Assembly (NCBI GenBank): GCA_964588695.1
Contig: CAZPQK010000008.1
Span: forward strand, 94,131 to 158,130
Origin: CAZPQK01 sp964588695
Lineage (GTDB): Bacteria; Krumholzibacteriota; Krumholzibacteriia; WVZY01; JAKEHA01
DNA: 64,000 bases
Direction: 5' to 3'
Shown: piece by piece, positions 25,750 through 34,639 of the stretch
How positions within the stretch are numbered: the first letter of the stretch is position 1
Layout of the letters: each line of letters opens with the position of its first letter
The notes under the pieces: model-generated
What the model was told of the DNA's origin: nothing
Databases searched by the model: none
Seen by the model: only the letters and a program-made list of their open reading frames with translations
Position numbers and translations under genes: made by a program

Positions 25750-26528
25750 TGATCGTCGTCGACAATCTGTCCAAGCAGTTCAAACTTTCCAAACAACAAA
25801 AACGAGAAATGGGCGCAAGCTTCACGGGCGACACCGTTGACGCTGTCGCCAGCATCTCTTTTGAGTGCAAGCCCGGGCGAATCTTTAGTTTGTTGGGGCC
25901 AAACGGCGCGGGTAAAACCACCACCTTGCGACTGATTTCAACCATGCTTCGACCTAGCAAGGGATCGATCACTGTGGCCGGTCATGACGTTGCGCGCGAG
26001 CCGCAGGCGGTACGCCGCAAGTTGGGATTTCTTACGGGATCCACCAAACTCTACGACCGGCTCACCGCCGAAGAAGTAGTGCGTTATTACGCCGATCTGC
26101 ATGGCATGGACAAAGCGACTTACCAACGCCGGCGCGACGATATCTTTGCGCTACTCGACATGGAGTCATTTGCGGGCCGACGCGTCGCGAAACTTTCCAC
26201 TGGCATGAAGCAAAAGGTATCCATCGCGCGGACGGTTATCCACGACCCCGACGTACTGGTGTTTGACGAGGCGACATCGGGGCTGGATGTGGTGGCGTCG
26301 CGCGGCATCGTCGACCTCATCCGCCGATCGCGCGACGACGGCAAGACGGTTTTGTTTTCTACCCACCGCATGGGCGAAGTCAGCCAATTGAGCGACGACC
26401 TTGCCATCATTCATCGCGGCCAGTTGTTGTATAACGACACCTACGAGGCCTTCACCCAGCAAATGCAGGCCGAGTCGTTCGAAGACGAATTTATTCGCTA
26501 CATCGAAACCGCAGGAGCTGCGTCGTGA
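25749..26528 (+). CDS. ABC transporter ATP-binding protein (NatA-like)
   Basis: A 259-residue ABC ATPase: Walker A GPNGAGKTT, Q-loop region LGFLTGSTKLYDRL, signature LSTGMKQKVSIAR, Walker B VLVFDEATSGLD and the switch His in LFSTHRMGE. The sequence is closest in style to NatA/CcmA-type exporters paired with ABC-2 permeases. The start ATG at 25749 shares its A with the preceding TAA; the end overlaps the permease gene by four bases (GTGA). It powers export by the NatB-like permease that follows. The substrate is unknown; sodium export is the namesake activity but cannot be deduced. Confidence 0.93.
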   Translation: MIVVDNLSKQFKLSKQQKREMGASFTGDTVDAVASISFECKPGRIFSLLGPNGAGKTTTLRLISTMLRPSKGSITVAGHDVAREPQAVRRKLGFLTGSTKLYDRLTAEEVVRYYADLHGMDKATYQRRRDDIFALLDMESFAGRRVAKLSTGMKQKVSIARTVIHDPDVLVFDEATSGLDVVASRGIVDLIRRSRDDGKTVLFSTHRMGEVSQLSDDLAIIHRGQLLYNDTYEAFTQQMQAESFEDEFIRYIETAGAAS

Positions 26529-27718
26529 AAGATGTCCTAACTGTATTTCGCAAAGAAGGAATCGACACGCTACGTGACCGACGCACGCTGCTGTTCATGA
26601 TCATCATTCCCCTGCTGATGTTTCCCGTATTCTTTCAAATCGTTTTTAGCGTGCAAAAAGGCCAGGCCGACGAAGCCCGCGAAAAAGAACTGCGGGTGGC
26701 GTGCATCGACCCGCAGTCGGTCACCGACTTGCGGAGTCGAATCGAAGGCAACGAAGGCTTTGCCCTGATCCCCGACGTACCCGAAGACAGCATCCGCACG
26801 TTTATCGGCCGCGGCAAACTCGACGGTGCGTTTGTGGTTGACGACGACTTTGCGGCCGCGATGGCGGCGAACGAAGCGGGACGCATCGACTTGTACTTCA
26901 AATCAACCGACGACAGTCGCATCGTTCGCAACCGTCTGCGCGAACTCGTCGACGATATGGAAGAGACCATACTTGAGGAGCGCTTCGAACGTCTCGACCT
27001 GGACCGCGACATCGTCGACGGAGTGGATCTCAAAGAGCGCAACGTGGCCTCGCAGAAACAACGCGTGGCGCAGTCGATTGGTGGATTCTTGCCGTACATG
27101 TTTATTTTGTTCTGTTTCCTGGGAGCGATGTATCCGGCAATAGATCTTGGTGCCGGTGAAAAAGAGCGTGGTACCATGGAGACTCTGCTAACCGCGCCGG
27201 TTAACCGCTTTCACATTTTGCTGGGAAAGTTTCTGGTCGTGGTGTTATCCGGATTGGCGTCGGCAAGCGTAGCCATGTTAGGGCTTTTTATTAGTATTCG
27301 TCTTCAGCCAGACATTCCGGAGGAGTTCTTCGAATTGTTAGGCAATCTTCTGGGCGCCGGAAACGTCGTGCTGATCCTTACCCTGATGATTCCCCTGGCC
27401 GTGTTCTTTGCCGGACTGCTGCTGTCGTTGTCGATTACCGCGAAGTCTTTTAAAGAAGCGCAAAGCCTGATTTCGCCACTCAATTTCATGATTATCGTGC
27501 CGGCGTTTATCGGGATGCTGCCCGGTATCGAACTCGGGTTTACCACCGCGTTGATTCCTATTCTGAACGTATCGCTGGCCACCAAAGCCATCATGGCTGG
27601 CGAAGCACCTGCGGGCTTGCTGGCGTTGACCTACGGATCGCTGGCGGTGTTTGCGATGCTTAGCCTTTTGGGCGCCACGCAGTGGTTCAAACGCGAATCA
27701 ACTATCTTCCGTACGTAG
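26525..27718 (+). CDS. ABC-2 permease (NatB-like)
   Basis: A 397-residue membrane protein starting at GTG 26525 inside the ATPase stop. The first helix is LLFMIIIPLLMFPVFFQIVF, followed by a large extracytoplasmic domain (about 45-180) typical of NatB/ABC-2 members, then five or six helices. The segment DLGAGEKERGTMETLLTAPV is the hallmark cytoplasmic coupling loop of ABC-2 permeases. Forms a two-gene exporter with the upstream ATPase. Confidence 0.92.
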   Translation: MKDVLTVFRKEGIDTLRDRRTLLFMIIIPLLMFPVFFQIVFSVQKGQADEAREKELRVACIDPQSVTDLRSRIEGNEGFALIPDVPEDSIRTFIGRGKLDGAFVVDDDFAAAMAANEAGRIDLYFKSTDDSRIVRNRLRELVDDMEETILEERFERLDLDRDIVDGVDLKERNVASQKQRVAQSIGGFLPYMFILFCFLGAMYPAIDLGAGEKERGTMETLLTAPVNRFHILLGKFLVVVLSGLASASVAMLGLFISIRLQPDIPEEFFELLGNLLGAGNVVLILTLMIPLAVFFAGLLLSLSITAKSFKEAQSLISPLNFMIIVPAFIGMLPGIELGFTTALIPILNVSLATKAIMAGEAPAGLLALTYGSLAVFAMLSLLGATQWFKRESTIFRT

Positions 27719-29017
27719 TTGCGCAACGTCATTGGCATAAGAATGGAGTCGATCGATTCCGAACGCCGGACTCCTTTGACGCCGGCGCACGTCGTCGCTC
27801 TGCGCGAGCAACACGACGTTCGCATCCTGGTGGAACCTTCAACCCAACGCATCTACACCAGCGAAGAGTACGAGACCGCCGGCGCAGAGGTGTCGCCGAG
27901 CCTGGACGACTGCAACGTGGTGCTGGGTGTGAAAGAAGTTCCAACCGACGCTATCCGTCCCAACGCGGTGTACTGCTTCTTTTCTCACACGATCAAAGCA
28001 CAGCGTTACAACATGCCGATGCTCAAGCAGATTATCGAACGCAACGCGACGTTGATTGACTACGAATTGATCACCAACGAAATGGGCCGACGCCTCGTGT
28101 TTTTTGGCAACTTTGCCGGGTACGCCGGGATGATCGACGCGTTATGGGCCTTGGGACAACGCCTGGATACCGAGGGCATCGGCAATCCCTTTAGCGCAAT
28201 AAAAAGATCCACGGAGTACTACGACCTGGGCGACGCCGAAGCTGCAGTCACCGAAGTGGGCAACGAGATTCGTGCCCACGGATTGCCCGAAGCAATTCTT
28301 CCCTTCATCCTGCTGTTTACCGGCGATGGCCAGGTATCGAAGGGCGCGCGCCACATCTGCAACCTTCTACCAACGGTAAAACTGCGCCCCGATGACATCC
28401 CGGATTTTGCGAGTGGGTCGTACTCCGACCGCGCGGTCTACGGCACGGTGCTCACCAGGCGTCATCTTTATCGCCACATTGACGGCCGACCTTATCGTCG
28501 CGACGACTTTGTCGCAAACCCGCGTGAATTTGAAGGCGCGATAGAACCGCTTTTGGATCCGTCGATCATGCTTATTAACGGCGTTTATTGGGAGCCAACA
28601 AACCCACGCTTTGTTACCAAGGAGTGGGCATCGCGCTGGACACCGCAAACCAGCGCGATGCGGGTGATCGCCGACATCACTTGCGATATTGGCGGTTCGG
28701 TGGAACTAACCACCAGGTCGACGACGCTGGACGAGCCGGTGTATGTGTACGATGTCGCCACCGGGGAAACCACCGACGGTGTCGCGGGCAACGGCCCGGT
28801 AGTTATGGCGGTAGACAAACTGCCCGGGGCTTTGCCCCGCGGGGCGTCTACGTCGTTTGGCGATTCGCTAAAACGGTTCGTCCCTGCGCTGGCCCGCGCC
28901 GACTTCTCGCAGCCGCTGGAAGACCTGGAACTGCCGGCAGAAATCAAGCGCGCGGTAATCGTTCATCGCGGCAAACTTACCGAACACTTTCGTTATCTCT
29001 CCAGTCACCTCGTTTAG
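27719..29017 (+). CDS. Lysine-ketoglutarate reductase-type saccharopine dehydrogenase (LKR half)
   Basis: A 432-residue protein matching the N-terminal half of the animal bifunctional enzyme AASS: VIGIRMESIDSERRTPLTPA parallels the conserved VxRREDxNxWERRxPLxPxH start. FFSHTIKAQ, TLIDYELITNEMGRRLVFFG and FAGYAGMIDALWALG follow, with the TGDGQVSKGARHI nucleotide-binding segment. LKR condenses lysine with 2-oxoglutarate to saccharopine. TTG 27719, directly after the permease stop, is preferred because the next ATG (27743) would delete the conserved first strand. The following gene supplies the second step. The same pair could in principle run in the biosynthetic direction. Confidence 0.88.
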   Translation: MRNVIGIRMESIDSERRTPLTPAHVVALREQHDVRILVEPSTQRIYTSEEYETAGAEVSPSLDDCNVVLGVKEVPTDAIRPNAVYCFFSHTIKAQRYNMPMLKQIIERNATLIDYELITNEMGRRLVFFGNFAGYAGMIDALWALGQRLDTEGIGNPFSAIKRSTEYYDLGDAEAAVTEVGNEIRAHGLPEAILPFILLFTGDGQVSKGARHICNLLPTVKLRPDDIPDFASGSYSDRAVYGTVLTRRHLYRHIDGRPYRRDDFVANPREFEGAIEPLLDPSIMLINGVYWEPTNPRFVTKEWASRWTPQTSAMRVIADITCDIGGSVELTTRSTTLDEPVYVYDVATGETTDGVAGNGPVVMAVDKLPGALPRGASTSFGDSLKRFVPALARADFSQPLEDLELPAEIKRAVIVHRGKLTEHFRYLSSHLV

Positions 29018-29019
29018 CC

Positions 29020-30360
29020 ATGAAGAACATCCTTATCCTTGGAGCCGGGCAAAGCACGCCCTACCTGATTAACTACCTGCTGTCGGCAGCCAACCAGCGC
29101 GATTGGTTCGTCACAGTCGGTGACTACGACCTGCGAAGCGCACAGTCCCGGGTGAAGGATCATCCGTCGGGAACCGCAATCGCATTCGACGTTAACGACA
29201 ACGATTTGCGCGCTTCACAAGTGGGTAAGGCCGACATCGTCGTGAACATGCTGCCGCCGACGTACCAATGGGTTGTGGCTAACGATTGTGTAAACGGTGG
29301 AACGCACATGGTGTCGGCGTCGTACGAGAATCGCCGCACGCGCGCGCTCGACGCGAACGCGAACCGCCGGGGCGTGCTGATTCTCAACGAGTGCGGCCTG
29401 GACCCGGGGATTGACCACATGTCTGCAATGGCCACGATCGAAGAACTTCGTGCCAACGGCGGCACCATCACCAGCCTTAAGACCTACGGCGGCGGGCTCC
29501 CCGCGCCGGACAGCGCGCACCCGCCTCTGCGTTACGCGATCACGTGGAACCCGCGCAACGTGGTTATGGCGGGTGAGGCCGGCGCAACTTACCTGGTCGA
29601 CGGCCAGGTTAAAATGATTCCGCATCACGAAGTGTTTCAACGAACCTGGTCGGTTGAGGTTCCGGGAATCGGTGCGATGGAGGCCTACCCCAACCGCGAC
29701 TCGCTGTACTACCAGACGCTTTTCGACCTACCCGACGCACACACGATGATTCGTGGCACTCTTCGCTACCCGGGTTGGGCGGAAACCTGGTTGCAAGTTG
29801 TGCGTTTGGGAATGACCAACGAAAACATGCGGCTTCCGCGACAGCAAATGAAGCTGCGCGAGATTACCGAAATGTTTTTACCCCGGCATCTCAGCGGAGA
29901 CGTGCTGGAGAGCCGGGTCGCCAGCTACTTGGGAATTAATCCTACCGGGCACATCATGGACAACCTGGCCTGGCTGGGATTGTTTTCTGACGACCTCGCG
30001 CCCAAAAAAGCGGAGTCGGTGACTCATGTGCTCACCGATCTTCTGCAGCACAGGCTTCCGCTGGCCAGCGACGAGCGCGACATGGTGGTGCTGCTCAACG
30101 AAGCGGACGTTCGCTATACCGACAACCGGCGCGAACGGGTTCGCTCTACGTTGGTGGAGTACGGCGAGCGCGGAGGATTTACCGCGATGTCACGAACCGT
30201 GGGCTTGCCAGCCGCGCTGGCTGTTGAACTCATCTTGGGCGACGAGTTGCCGTTAACCGGTTGCCAACTACCTACCCACGCCGCGATTCGCTCACGAATC
30301 CTGGATTCGTTACGGGCCAATGACATCGCGTTTACCACCGAGACGATTCCGCTCGACTAG
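29020..30360 (+). CDS. Saccharopine dehydrogenase (glutamate-forming type, SDH half)
   Basis: A 446-residue protein beginning MKNILILGAGQSTPYLINYL, a Rossmann nucleotide-binding start. Family landmarks follow: DIVVNMLPPTYQWVVANDCV, HMVSASYENRRTRALDANA, LNECGLDPGIDHMSAMATIE and YGGGLPAPDSAHPPLRYAIT. They match the C-terminal half of AASS and yeast Lys9. It splits saccharopine to glutamate and aminoadipate semialdehyde. ATG 29020 begins two bases after the LKR stop, so both steps are coupled. A longer frame from 28588 overlaps LKR in a different frame and is not real coding. An alpha-aminoadipate semialdehyde dehydrogenase is not seen nearby. Confidence 0.88.
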   Translation: MKNILILGAGQSTPYLINYLLSAANQRDWFVTVGDYDLRSAQSRVKDHPSGTAIAFDVNDNDLRASQVGKADIVVNMLPPTYQWVVANDCVNGGTHMVSASYENRRTRALDANANRRGVLILNECGLDPGIDHMSAMATIEELRANGGTITSLKTYGGGLPAPDSAHPPLRYAITWNPRNVVMAGEAGATYLVDGQVKMIPHHEVFQRTWSVEVPGIGAMEAYPNRDSLYYQTLFDLPDAHTMIRGTLRYPGWAETWLQVVRLGMTNENMRLPRQQMKLREITEMFLPRHLSGDVLESRVASYLGINPTGHIMDNLAWLGLFSDDLAPKKAESVTHVLTDLLQHRLPLASDERDMVVLLNEADVRYTDNRRERVRSTLVEYGERGGFTAMSRTVGLPAALAVELILGDELPLTGCQLPTHAAIRSRILDSLRANDIAFTTETIPLD

Positions 30361-30364
30361 CAAC

Positions 30365-31438
30365 GTGCCGCCCGCCAACCAACGCAAGATACAAGCGAGC
30401 CTACTGGCATGGTTTGCCCGCGCGCACCGCGACTTGCCATGGCGTAACACCTCCGACCCGTACGCGATTTGGGTGTCGGAAGTCATGCTGCAGCAAACCC
30501 AGGTGGCTACCGTTATTCCCTACTATCATCGATGGCTGCAGGCGTTTCCGACCGTGACCGCGCTTGCCCGGGCGCCACAAGACGACGTCTTGAAGGTATG
30601 GGAAGGATTGGGCTACTACGCGCGCGCGCGTAACTTTCATCGTGCGGCTCAACACATCGTCGACAGGTTTCACGGCGTGATTCCCGACGACGCGGAGGAT
30701 TTTATTAACCTCGACGGCGTGGGCACTTATACCTGCGCGGCCGTCATGAGCATCGCCTTTGGAAAACCACTCGCGGCAGTGGACGGGAACGTCAAGCGGG
30801 TGTTGTCCCGACTGTTCGTCATCGAAAACGAAGCCAACGACGCTCGCCACAGCAAAGTGTTCCAGGCAGCAGCCGATGAACTACTTGATCGCAACGCACC
30901 CGGCGCGTTCAACCAGGCAATGATGGAGTTAGGGGCACTGGTGTGTCGGCCCCAGAATCCGCAGTGTGAGCATTGCCCGGTGTCGTCGTGCTGCCTGGCG
31001 TTCGCGGAGAAAAAACAATTCGAACTCCCGCGTCGCAAGCAACGCAAACCGACACCGCAAGTTCAGGTGGCTGTGGGGGTCGTGGCCGACCGCGGGAAGG
31101 TTCTGATTACGCGCCGGCCGGAAGACGGCCTACTGGGTGGACTCTGGGAGTTCCCGGGAGGAAAAATCGAACCGCCGGAATCACCGCGCGAAGCCTGCAA
31201 ACGGGAACTTCGTGAGGAGACGGGTTTAGAAGTAGCCGTGGGTAAACAAATGGCGACTATCGAGCACGCGTACACCCATTTCAAGGTGCAGCTCCACGTC
31301 TTTCGCTGCGAGCGGACCGGGGGCGACGTGGTGCTCGATGGCCCCACCGACTACCGCTGGGTTGGCCCCGAGGAACTGGACAATTTTGCTTTCCCAAAGG
31401 CTAACCACAAATTTATCAATGAGTTAAAGAAACCGTAG
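30365..31438 (+). CDS. mutY: A/G-specific adenine glycosylase MutY with intact Nudix box
   Basis: A 357-residue base-excision-repair glycosylase that removes A opposite 8-oxoG. Helix-hairpin-helix: LDGVGTYTCAAV (about 116-127). Catalytic residues: E39 in SEVMLQQTQV and D140 in VDGNVKRVLSRL. The [4Fe-4S] ligands are C194, C201, C204 and C210 (Cx6Cx2Cx5C). The C-terminal 8-oxoG-recognition domain (from about 232) contains GGKIEPPESPREACKRELRE followed by ETGL, a perfect GX5EX7REUXEEXGU box, which is often degenerate in MutY. Start is GTG 30365, four bases after the SDH stop. The product may combine glycosylase with residual nucleotide-pool hydrolase activity, which is inference. Confidence 0.93.
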   Translation: MPPANQRKIQASLLAWFARAHRDLPWRNTSDPYAIWVSEVMLQQTQVATVIPYYHRWLQAFPTVTALARAPQDDVLKVWEGLGYYARARNFHRAAQHIVDRFHGVIPDDAEDFINLDGVGTYTCAAVMSIAFGKPLAAVDGNVKRVLSRLFVIENEANDARHSKVFQAAADELLDRNAPGAFNQAMMELGALVCRPQNPQCEHCPVSSCCLAFAEKKQFELPRRKQRKPTPQVQVAVGVVADRGKVLITRRPEDGLLGGLWEFPGGKIEPPESPREACKRELREETGLEVAVGKQMATIEHAYTHFKVQLHVFRCERTGGDVVLDGPTDYRWVGPEELDNFAFPKANHKFINELKKP

Positions 31439-31446
31439 GTTTTTTT
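31430..31446 (+). terminator. Weak terminator overlapping the mutY stop codon
   Basis: A 5-bp stem AAACC / GGTTT with a GTA loop spans the TAG stop and runs into a TTTTTTT tract. Short stem, so low confidence. Confidence 0.35.
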
Positions 31447-31530
31447 AGAATCGGCTTGCCCGCCATCGGAAAACTGTTTAACGTTGAACTATCGTTTTCA
31501 ACATGTCCCATCCCAATTCGGAGGTATCCA

Positions 31531-32139
31531 ATGAAACTCAAGCTTACTGCCCTGGCTTTGGCCGCGGTGATGGTAGCTGCCGTCGCCGGCAGCGCATCCG
31601 CTGGCGCCACGGCCTACAACATCGACCCGTCCCACTCGACGGTTGGCTTTTCGGTCAAGCATATGGTAGTGACCAACGTACACGGCACCTTCGACGACTT
31701 TGAAGGCGTCATCATGTTTGACGAAAAGAACCCGGAAAAGTCTACGGTGGAAGTGACGATCAAGACCGCCAGCGTCAACACGCGTAATCAAAAGCGCGAC
31801 GACCACTTGCGTAGCGGCGACTTCTTCCTGGCGGAGGACCACCCCACCATCACTTTTAAAAGCACCAAAGTGAAAAAGAAGGACGATGGCTGGGTTGCCG
31901 TTGGAGACCTTACGATCCGCGGCGTCACCAAGACTGTCGAACTACCGTTTACGGTAGCCGGCCCGGTAAAGAACCCGTGGGGCATGATGGTCATTGGCGC
32001 CGAAGCCAACCTGGTCATCGACCGGCAGGAGTACGGCGTTTCGTGGAACAACACGCTGGATCAGGGCGGACTGGCGGTCAGCAACAAGGTCAAGATTTCG
32101 CTGAATATCGAAGCAGCACACAAGCCGGAACAAAGCTAG
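31531..32139 (+). CDS. YceI-family periplasmic protein
   Basis: A 202-residue exported protein. ATG 31531 follows GGAGG and starts a signal peptide (MKLKLTALALAAVMVAAVAG, cut near ASA). The mature part is a YceI lipocalin-like barrel: YNIDPSHSTVGFSVKHMVVT, GTFDDFEGVIMFD, HLRSGDFFLAEDHPTITFKS, LTIRGVTKTVELPF and FVIDRQEYGVSWN-like VIDRQEYGVSWNNTL. YceI proteins bind long isoprenoid-type lipids. Single gene with its own terminator. The length and all blocks are standard. Confidence 0.93.
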   Translation: MKLKLTALALAAVMVAAVAGSASAGATAYNIDPSHSTVGFSVKHMVVTNVHGTFDDFEGVIMFDEKNPEKSTVEVTIKTASVNTRNQKRDDHLRSGDFFLAEDHPTITFKSTKVKKKDDGWVAVGDLTIRGVTKTVELPFTVAGPVKNPWGMMVIGAEANLVIDRQEYGVSWNNTLDQGGLAVSNKVKISLNIEAAHKPEQS

Positions 32140-32190
32140 CGCGCTGATTTGACCTCCTATCCAAGGGATAGGTTTGGATTGAGCGTAATC

Positions 32191-32228
32191 GAGCAGGAAC
32201 TCCCCCGGGGTTCCTGCTCTTTGTTTTT
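32191..32228 (+). terminator. Intrinsic terminator of the yceI-like gene
   Basis: Stem GAGCAGGAAC / GTTCCTGCTC (32191-32200 and 32210-32219) with C/G-rich inner bases, followed by TTTGTTTTT. Confidence 0.92.
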
Positions 32229-32285
32229 GGCTCGCCCAAAGGGCTAACTTGTTATCCTACAGGTTGTTTCCTACCCACAAAGCCC

Positions 32286-32315
32286 TTGACCCTTGGGGCG
32301 CCGATTCTGTAGACT
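32286..32315 (+). promoter_or_regulatory. Sigma-70 promoter of hppA
   Basis: TTGACC (32286-32291), 18-base spacer, TAGACT (32310-32315). The transcript would start near 32322, about 210 bases before the hppA ATG. Confidence 0.6.
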
Positions 32316-32321
32316 CCCGTT

Positions 32322-32532
32322 TTTAACGAACCTAATACCGGTCACCTTCGGTGACCGAGTGTCCCCCGGCTGAGCGTTGGCTTGAGCAGACGCCCCCTCC
32401 GGGTGCGGCGCCCCCTCGGGCGTCGAACGCGTTACAGCCGTAGCTTCGTAACACGACACCATTTGCAACGGACCCGTTCACGGTAGGCGCCGAAGTGCAC
32501 CCCGTGCGAATGGGTTTTATAAGGAGGCCTAT
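32322..32532 (+). promoter_or_regulatory. Long structured 5' leader of hppA
   Basis: The 300 bases between yceI and hppA hold no credible gene but are rich in hairpins. Seen: CGGTCACC/GGTGACCG with a TTC loop (32339-32357); GACGCCC/GGGCGTC (32389-32424); GTTAC/GTAAC (32431-32452); and a long terminal stem, ACCCGTTCACGG paired with CCGTG and GAATGGGT (32472-32515), ending in TTTTAT only five bases before the AAGGAGG ribosome-binding site. The last hairpin could attenuate transcription or hide the start region. I could not match the leader to a known riboswitch class. Structure was judged by eye. Confidence 0.5.
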
Positions 32533-34521
32533 ATGGATTCGCTCGTCTCGTTGGCGCCGTGGATCGGCGTCGCGGGAATGGTGATCGCTGTCATCACGTT
32601 TTTCATGATGAAGCGACACAGCCCCGGCGACGAGGTCATGCAAAAGATTGCATCCAAGGTTCACTTGGGCGCCATGACCTTTCTTAAGCGCGAGTACTCG
32701 ATTCTGGCGGTGTTCGCCCTGATCGTGTTCGGCGTGTTGTTCTGGCAACTCGGCGACAAAACCGCCTACGCGTACCTGGCTGGCGCGCTGTTTTCGGCTG
32801 GCGCCGGTTGGTTCGGCATGGAAGCCGCCACGCTTTGTTCGCCGCGCACCACGCAGGCCGCCAAGACCGGTGGTGCTCCTAGCGCCCTGGCGGTTGCGTT
32901 TCAAGGCGGATCCGTCATGGGTCTAACCGTGGCATCGTTGGGAGTTATCGGCATCGGTTTTGCCTGGCGGTTTCTCAGCAGTGACCCGGTTAACGCACCT
33001 GTCGTTATTAACGGCTTTGCAATGGGTGCGTCCAGCATCGCGTTGTTCGCGCGTGTTGGCGGTGGGATCTTCACCAAGTGTGCCGACGTCGGTGCCGACC
33101 TGGTGGGTAAAGTCGAAGCAGGCATTCCGGAAGACGATCCGCGCAACCCGGGCGTTATCGCCGATAACGTTGGCGACAACGTTGGAGATACCGCGGGAAT
33201 GGGCGCTGACCTTTTTGAGTCGTATGTCGGATCGGTTATCGCCACCATGGCCATTGCCGTTGCCCAACATGCTGTCGACCCCGTGCCCTGGATGGTCATG
33301 CCGCTGGTGCTAATCACCGTCGGTCTGATCGCTTCGGTCTTGGGAATCTGGTCGATGAATATCTTCAAGTCCATGAATCCGATGGCCGCACTTAACTTTT
33401 CTACTTACACCGCAGGGATTCTCTTTCTTGCCGGGGCATGGTTTGCCGTTGACCAGGTGGTTGGCGACACCAACGTGTTCTGGTCGGTGGTTACCGGTCT
33501 GCTTTGCGGTTTGCTAATCGCGCAGGTTACCGAATACTTTACTGCCGCGCGTCCGGTTAGAAAGATCGCGGAATCGAGCGAGCAAGGCGGCGTCGCTACC
33601 AACATGATCAGCGGTCTCGCCGTTGGTTTTATGAGCGCCATTCCGCCGATCATTATTATCGGTGCAGCGATCCTCATTGCCTTTAAACTGAGCGGACTTT
33701 ACGGCATCGGTATCGCGGGTGTCGGTATGCTGGCAACCATCGGCATCGTCATGTCGACCGACTCCTACGGCCCCATCGCCGACAACGCCGGCGGTATGGC
33801 CGAAATGAGTGGCGCTGGTCCGGAGATCCGTAAGATTACCGACAAGCTTGACTCGATCGGTAACACGACGGCTGCCATCGGTAAGGGCTTTGCGATCGGT
33901 TCGGCGGCGCTTAGCGCGCTGGCGCTGTTTTCTGCCTATCAGGCGACAGTTGGACTGGAAGTGATCAATCTAACGTCGCCCACCGTGGTTGTTGGTCTGC
34001 TGGCCGGTTCGGCGATGCCGTTCCTGATTGCCGCACTCACCATGGAAGCTGTTGGCCGTGCGGCTAACCAAATGGTGACCGAGATCCGACGCCAGTTTCG
34101 TGAAATCAAGGGGCTGCTGGAAGGCGAGGCGGAGCCGGATGTCGAGCGCTGCATCGAAATTGCTACCACTGGGTCGCTACGCGAGATGGTACTTCCGGGC
34201 TTGCTTGCGGTTGGCTCCCCGTTGGTAGTGGGATTCACTATGGGCGCGGAAGCGCTTGGTGGGTTCCTTGGCGGCGCGACTGCTACCGGTGTGCTGCTGG
34301 GGATCTTCATGTCCAACGCCGGTGGCGCTTGGGACAATGCCAAGAAGTACATCGAAGAAGGCGCACACGGCGGTAAAAACTCCGAAGCTCACAAGGCTGC
34401 GGTTGTTGGCGATACCGTTGGCGATCCGTTCAAAGATACTTCCGGCCCCTCGATGAACATTTTGATCAAGCTTATGGCGGTGGTATCGCTGGTGTTCGCA
34501 CCGGTGATTGGCAAGATGTAA
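32533..34521 (+). CDS. hppA: Membrane-bound ion-pumping pyrophosphatase (K+-dependent type)
   Basis: A 662-residue polytopic protein that couples PPi hydrolysis to H+ and/or Na+ pumping. Catalytic block ADVGADLVGKVEAGIPEDDP continuing DPRNPGVIADNVGDNVGDTA is intact, as are the second acidic block (MSTDSYGPIADNAGGMAEMS) and the third (NAGGAWDNAKKYIEEG ... VVGDTVGDPFKDTSGPS). GNTTAAIGKGFAIGSAAL has Ala where K+-independent enzymes have Lys, so a K+-dependent enzyme is expected. Ion specificity (Na+ or H+) was not decided. ATG 32533 follows AAGGAGG. Own promoter, leader and terminator. Confidence 0.96.
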   Translation: MDSLVSLAPWIGVAGMVIAVITFFMMKRHSPGDEVMQKIASKVHLGAMTFLKREYSILAVFALIVFGVLFWQLGDKTAYAYLAGALFSAGAGWFGMEAATLCSPRTTQAAKTGGAPSALAVAFQGGSVMGLTVASLGVIGIGFAWRFLSSDPVNAPVVINGFAMGASSIALFARVGGGIFTKCADVGADLVGKVEAGIPEDDPRNPGVIADNVGDNVGDTAGMGADLFESYVGSVIATMAIAVAQHAVDPVPWMVMPLVLITVGLIASVLGIWSMNIFKSMNPMAALNFSTYTAGILFLAGAWFAVDQVVGDTNVFWSVVTGLLCGLLIAQVTEYFTAARPVRKIAESSEQGGVATNMISGLAVGFMSAIPPIIIIGAAILIAFKLSGLYGIGIAGVGMLATIGIVMSTDSYGPIADNAGGMAEMSGAGPEIRKITDKLDSIGNTTAAIGKGFAIGSAALSALALFSAYQATVGLEVINLTSPTVVVGLLAGSAMPFLIAALTMEAVGRAANQMVTEIRRQFREIKGLLEGEAEPDVERCIEIATTGSLREMVLPGLLAVGSPLVVGFTMGAEALGGFLGGATATGVLLGIFMSNAGGAWDNAKKYIEEGAHGGKNSEAHKAAVVGDTVGDPFKDTSGPSMNILIKLMAVVSLVFAPVIGKM

Positions 34522-34542
34522 CCCGCCAATTGCAGTCTCCCC

Positions 34543-34575
34543 AGAGGGGTGGCCAGGTGCCACCCCTCTTTTTTT
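34543..34575 (+). terminator. Intrinsic terminator of hppA
   Basis: An 11-bp stem AGAGGGGTGGC / GCCACCCCTCT (34543-34553, 34559-34569) with a 5-base loop and a run of seven to eight T. Confidence 0.95.
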
Positions 34576-34639
34576 GCCCCATTCTTCCCTTTCGTAAAAG
34601 TCCGATCCACCGCTATCATCGCTAAACAAGGAGGAGTCT

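Noticed and set aside
28588..29019. N-terminal extension of the saccharopine dehydrogenase frame
   Set aside because: It overlaps LKR in another frame and its translation is Arg/Gly-rich without motifs; ATG 29020 gives the proper Rossmann start.
32271..32468. A 65-codon minus-strand frame in the hppA leader
   Set aside because: It lies across the leader hairpins and the hppA promoter, with no ribosome-binding site or protein-like features.
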